Shown here: positions 45,582 through 54,469 of the stretch, piece by piece | Position numbering within the stretch: the first letter of the stretch is position 1 | Layout: the number at the start of each line of letters is the position of its first letter | From: Knoellia koreensis | GTDB taxonomy: Bacteria > Actinomycetota > Actinomycetes > Actinomycetales > Dermatophilaceae | Assembly (NCBI RefSeq): GCF_013041615.1 | Contig: NZ_JABEPQ010000002.1 | Location: 992,001 to 1,056,000, forward strand | DNA: 64,000 bases | Direction of reading: 5' to 3' | The notes under the pieces: model-generated | What the model saw: the letters and a program-made list of their open reading frames with translations, nothing else | The model's database searches: none | Told to the model about the DNA's origin: nothing | Made by a program: the position numbers and the translations under genes

Positions 45582-48500
45582 GTCCGCGGTCGCCGAGTAG
45601 GCCACGGGCGCCCAGGTGGTGACGGTGCCGTCCTCCTCCGTCAGCGTCATCGTCATGGTTGCGCCGGGTGCCGCGGTGGTGTTGGTGATGACCAGGTCCG
45701 CCGCGGCGGCAGTGGTGTCGGTGGTCGCGGGCAGGTACGGCCACTTCGCGCTCCCGGTCTGGGTGACCTTGTAGGCGCGGTTCTTGCTCGGCGTCTGGTA
45801 GACCAGCGGCTCGCCCTCCTCATCCACCAGGACGATCGTGCCGTCGGTGCGGGTGTTGTCGATCACCTGCAACCCGGCCGCCCCCGCGTCGGGGCCCTCG
45901 AGGGACGCGGTCCAGCCGGGCCCGAATACCCCGGTCACCGGGTCAGTGGGCCAGCCGGCGACAGTTCCGTCGCCGTCGAAGCTGGTGTGCGACCGCGACA
46001 GCGCAAGGTCACCGGAATACCCCGGCACCGACACGTCCGTGGCCGAGGTGTTGAACTCACCGGTGAACAACGCCACCTGACCCGGGCCGGCGTCCGAGGT
46101 CGGGTAGCCGTTACCGAAGGCGTGCGGAACCCGCGTCACCGAGCGGGCGGTCTGGGACCAGGTGCACTGCGGGGTAGACACCCCGGCGTAGCTGAAGCAC
46201 ACCTGCACGTCCAGCAGCACCGGAACCCGCGAGTTCAGGTCCGCCGCCGCGCCGGCCTCACGCACCGCCGAGGCCAGGGCGAAGGAGCCGCTCACCTTGA
46301 CCGGGTCGGTGGACGCCAGGGTGGGGCTGCCGGCGTTGTTAGTCACCGTCAGGGCCGGGCCGTCGGTCCACCCGGTCGCCTCGCTCCCGGACCCGGCGAC
46401 CCGCCACTGGATCTTGCCGGACACGCTCGCGGCCGTCCCCCGGGGCGGGCCGCCCGCGGCGATCGCGACCTTGCCCGAGGAGGCGGTGCCCGCCGTCGGC
46501 AGGGTCAGGGACGCGCCACCCCACCCGAACGAGTACGTCGTCGCCGGTGCCGGCTTGAGGGTGCGGGCGACCGCGGTGGCCTTGATCGTGTGCGCACCGG
46601 CGGCGGTCTTGGGGATCGTGACCGTGGTCGCCACCACCGCCGGGTCGTTGGTGGGGGTGACCTTCAGGCGCGGCTTGGCCACACCGTCGACGACCAGGTC
46701 GACGTAGCCGGGGGTGGACCAGTCGTTGGTGATGCCGGTGGCCTTGATGCTGCACACCACGTCCGCCGTCGGGGCGGTGTCGGTCCAGGACCCGTTGCCG
46801 TACCCCGGGCAGGACACGGTCGCAGCGGGCGGGGTGTTGTAGGCGGTGCCGAACTTCGTCCAGGCCGACCAGGTGCCGTTCCACAGGCCGCGGTCGTCGC
46901 GCACCGCGGCTCGCGCGTAGTAGTAGGTGTTGTTTGCCAGCGCGGTCGTCGGGGAGCAGTCCACGGACGCCCCGGACGCCCCGGCCGCGGTCTCGCACGA
47001 GGCCACCTTGGACGCGGTCGTGCCTGCGGTGGAGTTGTGCACCTCGAACGTGACCCGCACAAGGGACCCGTCCGGGTCGGTGGCCTTGGAGTAGAACCGC
47101 GGCGTCGAGTCCGTGGTGAACAGGTAGGTCAGGTTGTCCCGCGGGTCAACGTACGACGGGGTGTACGCGGCCTCCATCGTCGGCGCCGACGCCGCGTTGG
47201 GCTTCCGGTTGTACGTGAACGTGATGTACGGGTCCTGGGACGACTCCACCGAGTAGAACTTCTTCCACCCGTAGCTGTCGGTTTCCGACGCCGACAACCG
47301 CATGGCACCGGTGGACGCTGATGCCCCGGACCAGGTGTCGATGAGGCTGGTGATCGGCACCGACACCCGGCCGGCGGCACAGGACGACGAGAAGCCCTTG
47401 GCCACCGAGGCTGAGCCCCACGCAGTGGTCGGGCTGGGCGACGGCTGGTTGGACCAGCTGGTCGAGGAGCTGGTCGGGGCCGTGGAGTGCACGTAGAACG
47501 GCTTCGCGGTGCACGACCACGAGTGGAACTCGTACAGCGACAACGACGCCGAGGTGATGTCCTTGCCCTTAAAGGACGCCAACGGGAAAGACAGGAACGA
47601 GCGGTACTTGTCCCCACCGCCGTTGTACGTGCCAACCCGCAACTCGGTCGCGGTCGAGTACGTCGCGGTCGAGTACGCACTGGACACGTAGGTGTCGAAG
47701 CTGGTGCCCACGTTGCCGCCGCCGGCGTACGTCGGGTCGATCGTGACCGGAAACACCCGGGAAGGGTCGAGCAGCCAGCCCTGGTCCGGGGTCAAGGTCA
47801 GCACCGCCCGCCCGGCGCCCTTCTGGGCGACGGTCATGGTCACCGGGGACTCGTTGACCCGGTTCCCACTGTGCTCGTCCACGACGGCGTCCCAGGCGAC
47901 CGGGGCAGCCACGTGGGAGGTGACCTGCCCGTCGGCGTCCACGAACGACACCGACCCGTCCTTCTCCGCGCGTGCGGTCAGACCCTTGGTCTTGACCGGG
48001 ATCGACCACGACACAGGCCCGCCCTTGGCGTCCACCTTCAGAGCTGCCAGAGCCTGCGGGGTGTTGATGATCAGGTGCGTCTCGTACCCGCTGCGGCGGG
48101 CATCCACAACCAGGTCGACCCCGGGCTTGACCGACTTGTACGTGGCGGTCGTCCCGGACAGCACCGGGGTTCCCAGCTTCCCGCCCGGCCAGCCGAGGGT
48201 GACATCCCGGTCCTGTTTGTGCTTGCCCTTGCCCTGCTTCGCCACAGCCAGGTCGGTCTCGTCGGTGCCCTTCGCCACCCCACCAGCGGCCTTGGTCGCA
48301 CCCGCCAGGGACAACCGGCCCGGGTGACCCTTCGGGCCGACCGTGCCGTCCGCAGCCTCGGCCATGGTCAGGTCCACGTCTCGCCACGCGCCGGAGTCGT
48401 CGCGGTACCGGATCGGGCCGCCATGAGCCTGGGTGGTCATGGTTCCGTCGGGGTTCACCCACGTCGTCGACGTCTCATCCCGCAGGGACTCGACCTCGAC

Positions 48501-48737
48501 CCGGGAACCCTGCGCTTTCGCGGTCACCCGCGCCGACACCAGGTCCGGTCGCGAGGTCACCGTCTTCGCCGCCGCTGGCTTCTTCGCCGCAGGTGTGGTG
48601 GCGGAGGCAGGTTCCGCCGCGACCAACGTGACCGTCAGGGCCGCGACCACCGCCATTGCGGACGCCTGCAGTGAGGGGCGCAAACGACCCCGGGTGAACC
48701 AGCCCGACATGAAACTGGACGACTGTGACTCGACCAT
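45582..48737 (-). pseudogene. Rhs polymorphic toxin, N-terminal part (cut off by IS insertion)
   Basis: The N-terminal 1052 codons of the Rhs toxin. The start ATG 48737 (MVESQSSSFMSGWFTRGRLR) leads into a long signal peptide with hydrophobic core SAMAVVAALTVTLVAAEPAS. Residues about 60-330 are a beta-rich region; about 400-600 is a DNRLRE-like domain (TSFDTYVSSAYSTATYSTAT, SFLSFPLASFKGKDITSASL, WSNQPSPSPTT). Fibronectin-like segments follow, then the start of the Rhs core (GEFNTSATDVSVPGYSGDLA, LSRSHTSFDGDG). The insertion creates an immediate stop after ATAD. Rejoined with the other part, the protein would be 2347 residues. A truncated secreted protein may still be made. Confidence 0.88.
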
Positions 48738-48855
48738 GACCAAGACCCCACGATCCCCCGAGCCCTCCGCGATCGAGAGCAACCGGCAGAACTGTGGACC
48801 TTCGTAATGGTCGTGCTTGCCGAATCCGTCAATCCTTGAAGAAGTCTTTACTCTT

Positions 48856-48875
48856 GGGCCCGCGCCAGCGCGGGC
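48856..48875. terminator. Short perfect GC hairpin upstream of the Rhs gene
   Basis: GGCCCGCGC and GCGCGGGCC are separated by two bases, about 120 bases upstream of the Rhs start. It may end transcription coming from the right, or lie in the Rhs leader. No T-run follows on the minus strand. Confidence 0.4.
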
Positions 48876-49133
48876 CGCGTCAACCTGTATGTGGCCGAGG
48901 ACGGGCACGCGGTGGGTCAGGTCTCACCGCTGACGTCGAAGCCAGGCAAAGCCGTCGCCGCGCAGCGCCTGAGCCCCCTAGAGGACGGCGCGTTCCGCCA
49001 GCTCGCGCGACCGCGATGCGTTCTCGAGCCAGCCCCCGACAATCCGTGTCGACATCCACCGCCACGATGCCCGAGCAGTCCTCAGCAGACCGCAGTTGCT
49101 GCGTCCAGCGGCCGAGCATGAGACAGTGACGAG

Positions 49134-49476
49134 GTGGCGGTGACTACCGACGGCGCGGATCCTCGGTGGCTCAGGCTCGCCAACGTCCAGGAACTGCCCG
49201 GCCGTTGTCCGGTCACTGGTCCGCGACGGCGAACTGCCCGGTCACCGCTACGGGCCGCAGGTGCGGGTCTTCGCGGTGGACTTCGAGCGATGGGTACAGG
49301 CCCCTTACGCGCAGACCGGGGCTGATGTCGGCCGCACCTGGGGCAAGGCCGACGCCGCCACTCCCCTCATTCGGCAGTTCCATCCCATGGTTCGGCGAGC
49401 AGCATCGCACACGTGCGTGTGCATCCACCACAGGCAAACGACGACAGTCGATCACATCACCCTCGATAATACGTGA
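49134..49476 (+). pseudogene. Remnant of a small HTH (excisionase-like) gene
   Basis: The 876 bases from 48738 to 49614 hold no intact gene. Within them, one frame gives ADPRWLRLANVQELPG, and a second frame continues VVRSLVRDGELPGHRYGPQV, then RVFAVDFERWVQAP. Together they read like an HTH_17/excisionase domain with one frameshift near 49190-49205, followed by an unstructured tail. It may be a lost regulator or excisionase. The rest of the interval shows nothing recognisable. Confidence 0.42.
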
Positions 49477-49614
49477 TCCACGACTGGTGCCGAGGCCTCT
49501 CGGCATCGAGCACCACGTGGATGACAGCCCCCGAACCGCCCAGGTAATTTAGCGCGACTCTCCCGGACCGGTCGCTGCCGGGGACGTAGCCGTGGTCGCA
49601 CTACCTTGACCCGC

Positions 49615-50139
49615 ATGACCACCGAGGCCGCGGCGCTGCTCATCTCCGCGGTGTCACTGCTGCTCGCTGGCCTGTCCCTCGGGTGGCAGATCGCGCAGTG
49701 GCTTCTCTCGGCGGGTCGCCCGAAAGCCGTTCTCATGCATGGGGTCTGGCAAGGAGCCGGCGCATACGTCGGCCCGGTCACAGCTGACCGGAGTCCACTT
49801 GACCTCAACACGCTGAGACGGCAGGGCATCGACGGACTCGAAGTGGTCGGCATCCGGGTCACCAATCACGGCCGAGCGCCGGTGTCAGTCGAGTGGGTGG
49901 CGGTCCACTGTCGGGGCGGGACGATGGTGTTCGTTCCCGAGGCTGACCGGCTCGGCCCTGGGCTGCCCTATCGGCTAGAGGCAGGGACCAACACCAGCTG
50001 GTACGTCGACGTGGACAGGGCGACCCGGCTGGCAAGCAGCTCGCGCGAGGTGCTGCGAGAGCCGGTCACCGGCGTCTACATGACGGCTCAGCTCGGTACC
50101 GGAAAGACGATCGAGACCTCGGGGACGCTCCGTACGTAG
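49615..50139 (+). CDS. Membrane-anchored hypothetical protein
   Basis: A 174-residue protein with one N-terminal membrane helix (ALLISAVSLLLAGLSLGWQI) followed by a soluble, probably beta-rich domain: VVGIRVTNHGRAPVSVEWVA, GGTMVFVPEADRLG, GLPYRLEAGTNTSWYVDVD. Similar short membrane-anchored beta proteins of unknown role are scattered in actinobacteria. ATG 49615 is preferred to TTG 49606. It converges with the conjugation gene at 50181 and is probably not part of that operon. Confidence 0.65.
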   Translation: MTTEAAALLISAVSLLLAGLSLGWQIAQWLLSAGRPKAVLMHGVWQGAGAYVGPVTADRSPLDLNTLRRQGIDGLEVVGIRVTNHGRAPVSVEWVAVHCRGGTMVFVPEADRLGPGLPYRLEAGTNTSWYVDVDRATRLASSSREVLREPVTGVYMTAQLGTGKTIETSGTLRT

Positions 50140-50180
50140 CCCGACTATCGAGCGCCTGCCGATACACCGATCTCGCGGTC

Positions 50181-50837
50181 CTAGTCGTCGACGACCTCGC
50201 CGGTCTGGGTGTCGATGGTCTCGCCGTCGACGACTCGCAGCCGGGGCGCCGGTTGCTCTTCGTGCTTCAGCTCTGGCCGCTGGTATGCGGCGGTGTCCTG
50301 CGCGAAGGCGTGCTGGCGCTGCGCCGTGGTTGGCTCGGCGAGATGGCGCGAATGGCGGCCCTTGGCCGGCCACTGCTGGTGTCCGTCCTCGCAGTGGTTC
50401 TTGACCCGCTGGCGCATCCGGTCAACGAACGCCGGGAGGGCGTAGCGGTGCCACTCCTCGAGTGCGTCGCTGCCCAGCGCCAGGGCTGCTCGTCGACGCT
50501 GGTCGGCCAGCACGGCGAGCTCCCGCACCAGGTGCGGGTGCTGGGGCCAGCAGTATGGGACGACGCCGGAGACGTCCCACATGTGCTCGGTGTTGAGCCA
50601 GACCGTGAAGGCCTCGAGCCAGTCCCAGAGCTCGCGCCGTAGCTGCGGCCGGGTGAGGCTGTCCGGGTCCCATGGCCGGGGGAGCATCTTGAGGCTGCCC
50701 AGCGCCTTGCGCTGTTCTTCGGTCCCGTTGAGGGCGAGGTCGAGCTCCCGGTAGGCCTGCTCAAGCTGTCGGCCGGGATGCGGGAGCGGCGCCACCATTG
50801 GGCTCGGGGGCCGGTCCGGGCTGCTCATCGGCTTCAT
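50181..50837 (-). CDS. Conserved conjugative-element protein
   Basis: A 218-residue soluble protein found beside T4SS coupling proteins in actinobacterial elements; I know no function. A conserved central region reads PQLRRELWDWLEAFTVWLNT, then MWDVSGVVPYCWPQHPHLVR and ELAVLADQRRRAALALGSDA. The C-terminal third is basic and disordered, ending GETIDTQTGEVVDD. It is the last gene of the conjugation operon, 13 bases after the coupling protein. Confidence 0.75.
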   Translation of the reverse strand: MKPMSSPDRPPSPMVAPLPHPGRQLEQAYRELDLALNGTEEQRKALGSLKMLPRPWDPDSLTRPQLRRELWDWLEAFTVWLNTEHMWDVSGVVPYCWPQHPHLVRELAVLADQRRRAALALGSDALEEWHRYALPAFVDRMRQRVKNHCEDGHQQWPAKGRHSRHLAEPTTAQRQHAFAQDTAAYQRPELKHEEQPAPRLRVVDGETIDTQTGEVVDD

Positions 50838-50850
50838 GGTCGTCTCCTGG

Positions 50851-52338
50851 TCAGAGAGCGTCGTTGGACAGGCCCCGCCGGCGGGCCTCGACGAGGGCGG
50901 CGGTGCGGCGGGCGTCGGCCGACACCGTCGTGGCGTGCCGGCTGTGCCCGATTAGGGTTCTGGCGTGCTCCTGCTGCGCCAGGAGTCCACGTCCCGCGCG
51001 GCCGTCGATGCATCTGGTGAGCCGGGCGATCATCGGTTTGCCGTTCTCCGAGACGACGAGGGCGTGGCGTTCCTTTAGTTGCCGGACCTCGGCGCCGGTG
51101 AGGATGGGGATGTCTTCGGCCGTGGTCGACCGCCCTCCCATCTGCCCGGTCTGCCAGCTGGTGCGCGAGATCCGCACCGGGCCGAGCAGGTCGGAGATCT
51201 CCTGGTTGAACGCCACGTCCTTGGAGCCGCCGAACAGGACCAGGTTGTTGGTGAGACCGAGCAACGTGCGGGCCTCCTGGTCACCGAAGATCGCCGACAG
51301 CTGTGGCCGCGTCTGCGCCGCCCAGATGAAGGAGATCCCCAACGCGCGCTCGTTGGCCATGCGGGTGCGCAATGTCGGCAGCGGCGCCGTGGAGGGAAGC
51401 TCGTCGAGGCAGGCCAGCAGGGGCGGGCACTGTCGGCCCCACGGGGAGGTGTTGGCGGCGACCAGGGCGGTGTCGAGCACGTGCTCGGCCACGGCGGTCA
51501 TGAGCGGCGAGGCGCTGGCGTACGGGTCTTCTCGGCCGAGCAGGTAGATGGTGCCGCCGCGGCGGATCACATCCGCGATGTTGGTGACTGGTCGCCCGGG
51601 ACCCGGGGTGCACCGTCGCCGGATCGGTTCCTGAAAGAACAGGCCCAGCGCCTGCTGGACAGTGGTGATCGTGTTCCCCGCGGTGCGGTCGTCGCCGTGC
51701 AGGGCCCCGTGCAGCAGCCCGTGCCAGAACGGTGCGGCGTGCGGGTGTTCACGCAGGATCTCGGTGGGGTCGGTGGCGCTGAGCGGGTTGGCGACCCAGC
51801 GGAGCACGTCCTCCAGGTCGCGTCCGGTCAGGGCTGCGGCGTGGAAGTACGCCTGGATCACCTTGGCTGCTTCGGCGGCGTAGAAGCGGGCCGCGTCGTC
51901 GCCGTGCCCGCCGGCCACGGCGCCCTTCACGGTTCCCGCGGTGAAGGCCTTGGCCCGGCGCTCGGCGACCATGGGGTCGACGCAGCCGTCGATCGGGTCC
52001 CATACCAGCTCGGGCAGGCCGACGGCCAGGCCGAACGGGTCGAGGACCACGCACGGCCGCTGCTCGTTCTCACCGGCCCAAGGTGCCTGCCTCGAGGTGA
52101 AGCTGAGCAGGAGGTCGTCGACCTTGGTGAGGGTCACCAGGGCGGCTCCCGGGGCGCACAGCAGGGCGGGGATCAGCAGGTCGAGGGTCTTGCCGCTGCC
52201 CTGCGGACCGATGACGCCGGCGGTGCGGTCCCAGGGCACCCACAGCTCGACACCGCGGGGCTCACGGCCGCGCCCCAGACGCCACCCAACCTGTTCGGGT
52301 CGAAACGGCGTCCTCGAACGGCCCACTCGTAGTGCCAC
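50851..52338 (-). CDS. VirD4/TraG-like type IV coupling protein
   Basis: ATPase that brings the relaxase-DNA complex to the secretion channel. The 495 residues have Walker A VIGPQGSGKTLDLLIPALL near 45, Walker B-type ACLDELPSTAPLPTLRTR near 306, and the TraM-recognition-like region SFIWAAQTRPQLSAIFGDQE, then TLLGLTNNLVLFGGSKD. No membrane helices are in this ORF; the preceding small membrane protein probably supplies the anchor. GTG 52338 lies just behind the stop of that gene and is the best start; the frame is open further, but that part reads as antisense of the neighbour. Confidence 0.92.
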   Translation of the reverse strand: MALRVGRSRTPFRPEQVGWRLGRGREPRGVELWVPWDRTAGVIGPQGSGKTLDLLIPALLCAPGAALVTLTKVDDLLLSFTSRQAPWAGENEQRPCVVLDPFGLAVGLPELVWDPIDGCVDPMVAERRAKAFTAGTVKGAVAGGHGDDAARFYAAEAAKVIQAYFHAAALTGRDLEDVLRWVANPLSATDPTEILREHPHAAPFWHGLLHGALHGDDRTAGNTITTVQQALGLFFQEPIRRRCTPGPGRPVTNIADVIRRGGTIYLLGREDPYASASPLMTAVAEHVLDTALVAANTSPWGRQCPPLLACLDELPSTAPLPTLRTRMANERALGISFIWAAQTRPQLSAIFGDQEARTLLGLTNNLVLFGGSKDVAFNQEISDLLGPVRISRTSWQTGQMGGRSTTAEDIPILTGAEVRQLKERHALVVSENGKPMIARLTRCIDGRAGRGLLAQQEHARTLIGHSRHATTVSADARRTAALVEARRRGLSNDAL

Positions 52339-52339
52339 C

Positions 52340-52789
52340 TCAGCGTCCCTTCGCGTACAGGTCGGGCCGGACGACGGCGGCGACCTTCCGCAGCCTGCTG
52401 CGTCCGAGCAGCTTCTCGGCCTCCTCCCGGGTGGCCATGCCGTGGATCCGTCCGGGCCCCCAGCGCTCGAGGCAGACCTTCGCCACCCAGCCCGTGAGGA
52501 TGAGGACCAGGACCTCGACGACCGCGACCCACACCCGAACGGCGGTCGACCCAGCCGGGCCGGCGGTGCCGCGGCTGAGGCCCGCTCCCGCATCGCCGCC
52601 GAGGATGCCGGGCACGCTGGTGAACAGCGTGTCCCGTGACGGCAGCGTGAGACCGCCGCCGGCGAGGAGGTTGGCGACGGTCCGACCGGCTTGGACTCCG
52701 AGGACTAGCACCAGGACGACGGCGACGACCGCCGCGACGGGGATCTCCCAGGTGTACGGGTAGGGGTTGGTTCGGCGTGCTCGTTGCAT
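52340..52789 (-). CDS. Membrane protein directly upstream of the coupling protein
   Basis: A 149-residue protein with two membrane helices (WEIPVAAVVAVVLVLVLGVQ and AVRVWVAVVEVLVLILTGWV) around a periplasmic loop, and a basic cytosolic end (EEAEKLLGRSRLRKVAAVVR, then PDLYAKGR). Its C-terminal part matches what usually precedes the Walker A segment in full-length VirD4 proteins, so the coupling protein appears split in two genes. The stop is one base before the GTG of the next gene. There are about 100 bases to the hydrolase gene upstream. Confidence 0.78.
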   Translation of the reverse strand: MQRARRTNPYPYTWEIPVAAVVAVVLVLVLGVQAGRTVANLLAGGGLTLPSRDTLFTSVPGILGGDAGAGLSRGTAGPAGSTAVRVWVAVVEVLVLILTGWVAKVCLERWGPGRIHGMATREEAEKLLGRSRLRKVAAVVRPDLYAKGR

Positions 52790-52890
52790 GTGATGCTCCC
52801 TTCCTGCCCCCCAATGCCCTGACGTCCCCTTCGGGTGGTCACGGCGTCCGCCTCAGGCATCCCCGGGGCTGGTCCTCGTCGACGCCTGTC

Positions 52891-54456
52891 TCAGGCGGCC
52901 GATCGGGTGGGCTGATCGGAGACGTTTCCGACCCGCCAAATCTCGAAGATGTTCTTGGTGCTGGCCTTCCCGGCGTAGCTGCCGTAGGTGACCCCGCGAT
53001 CGCTGCTCATCGCCTCGACCGTGCTCTGCTTGCTCGGGTCGAACACCATCGCGACGTGCCCGATCGTGTTGGGTCCGAGGTAGGAGTCGTAGAAGATCAG
53101 GTCGCCTGGTCTGGCCTGCTGGGGCTGGACCCGGAAGCCGTTGCCGGCCGCTAGCCAGTCGCGCTGGGCCCCGGCGGTCCGAGGGGTGGTGATGCCGATC
53201 TGGGCGTACGCGGTCTGCGTGAACGAGGAGCAGTCCCAGGCGTCTGGGCCGTTGGCCCCCATGACATACCGGTCGCCGACCTGTCCGACGGCCCAGGTGA
53301 GGACCGTCCGCAAACGGTCGTTGGTGAGCGGCGGAAGGTTCGGATTCCCCTCTCCCGGGCCGCATTCGGTGGCGCTCCCCAGGACGGTGCCGCCGCCGTA
53401 GGCCGCCGCGTAGAAGAGGACGTCGTTGACGTACCAGTCGGCGTGGTTGTAGGCGAAGACGGCTGCCCGCACTCCCGCCAGGCCGCCGGTGACCCCGGCC
53501 TTGGCGAGGTAGTTCGCCGCGGACATGACGCTGTCGGCGTCGTTGGTGATGTCGGCGCGGCCGTCACCGTCGCCGTCGACGCCAATCGTCGCCCAGGTCG
53601 CCGGCATGAACTGCATCACGCCCTGCGCGCCGGCGGAGCTGGCGCCGGTGAGGCGGCCATGGGCGGTCTCTTCCATCCCGATCCCGGCCAGCAGGGTCCA
53701 CGGGATCTTGTATCGCGCGGCGGCCGCGACGTAAAAGCCCTTCATCTGGGCCGGGATCGGCTGCGGCGGGTTGCGCAGCGATGCCTGCCCGGGTGAGCCG
53801 GGCGGCGGCAGGGGGAAGCCGACTCCGCCCTCTTGAACCTCCTCGCCGGGCTGCGGCGTCCAGCCAGCGACGGCGTTGCCGTTGAGCGGGGCGCCGTGAG
53901 CGAGCATCCAGGGCACCGGGTCGACCGGTGCCCCGCCGATGCGGATCTCGAAGTGGAGGTGGTTTCCGGTGCTGTCGCCGGTCGATCCCTCGACCCCGAG
54001 CTGCTGCCCGGCCGCGACGCTCTGGCCGGCGCGGACGCTGAGGGAGGCCAGGTGGGCGTAGCGGCTGAGGACGCGCGCCCCGGCGGCGTCGACGTGCTCG
54101 ACGTCGACGACGTTGCCGTACCCAGCTCGGGTGCCGGCGAAGGTGACCCGGCCGGGCCCGATCGCCACGACCGGTCCCGGGCCCGGCTGGGACACCAGGT
54201 CCTGCCCGGTGTGCATCCGCCACTCGTGATAGGTCGGGTGGAACTCACGACCAAAGCCCCGCTGCCCCACGGTGTAGGCCTGCTCGAACGGTGGGCGCCA
54301 GTCGCCGGTGATCGGTGTGATGCCGCCGCACGCGACCGTGCGCAGCTGCTCGGCGGCCGCCGGCGCGCTCATCGTCACCACCACCAACGCCACCGCCAAG
54401 GGCAGCCCCAGCATCAGCACGAGCGCCGGGACGAGGACCAGCGCGAGCTTCTTCAT
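52891..54456 (-). CDS. Three-domain cell-wall hydrolase (M23, lytic transglycosylase, NlpC/P60)
   Basis: Secreted or membrane-anchored enzyme that would open the peptidoglycan for the conjugation channel. The 521 residues begin with a membrane/signal segment (ALVLVPALVLMLGLPLAVAL). About 70-180 is a LytM/M23 domain (MHTGQDL at 81-87, then GNHLHFEI). About 235-330 is a soluble lytic transglycosylase (Glu in GMEETAHGRLTG, then GAQGVMQFMPATW). About 375-505 is an NlpC/P60 domain (Cys in AWDCSSFTQTAYAQ, His in NTIGHVAMVF). Three wall-cutting activities in one protein is notable. It lies between VirB4 and the coupling protein. Confidence 0.93.
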   Translation of the reverse strand: MKKLALVLVPALVLMLGLPLAVALVVVTMSAPAAAEQLRTVACGGITPITGDWRPPFEQAYTVGQRGFGREFHPTYHEWRMHTGQDLVSQPGPGPVVAIGPGRVTFAGTRAGYGNVVDVEHVDAAGARVLSRYAHLASLSVRAGQSVAAGQQLGVEGSTGDSTGNHLHFEIRIGGAPVDPVPWMLAHGAPLNGNAVAGWTPQPGEEVQEGGVGFPLPPPGSPGQASLRNPPQPIPAQMKGFYVAAAARYKIPWTLLAGIGMEETAHGRLTGASSAGAQGVMQFMPATWATIGVDGDGDGRADITNDADSVMSAANYLAKAGVTGGLAGVRAAVFAYNHADWYVNDVLFYAAAYGGGTVLGSATECGPGEGNPNLPPLTNDRLRTVLTWAVGQVGDRYVMGANGPDAWDCSSFTQTAYAQIGITTPRTAGAQRDWLAAGNGFRVQPQQARPGDLIFYDSYLGPNTIGHVAMVFDPSKQSTVEAMSSDRGVTYGSYAGKASTKNIFEIWRVGNVSDQPTRSAA

Positions 54457-54469
54457 CAGCTGGCCCCGG

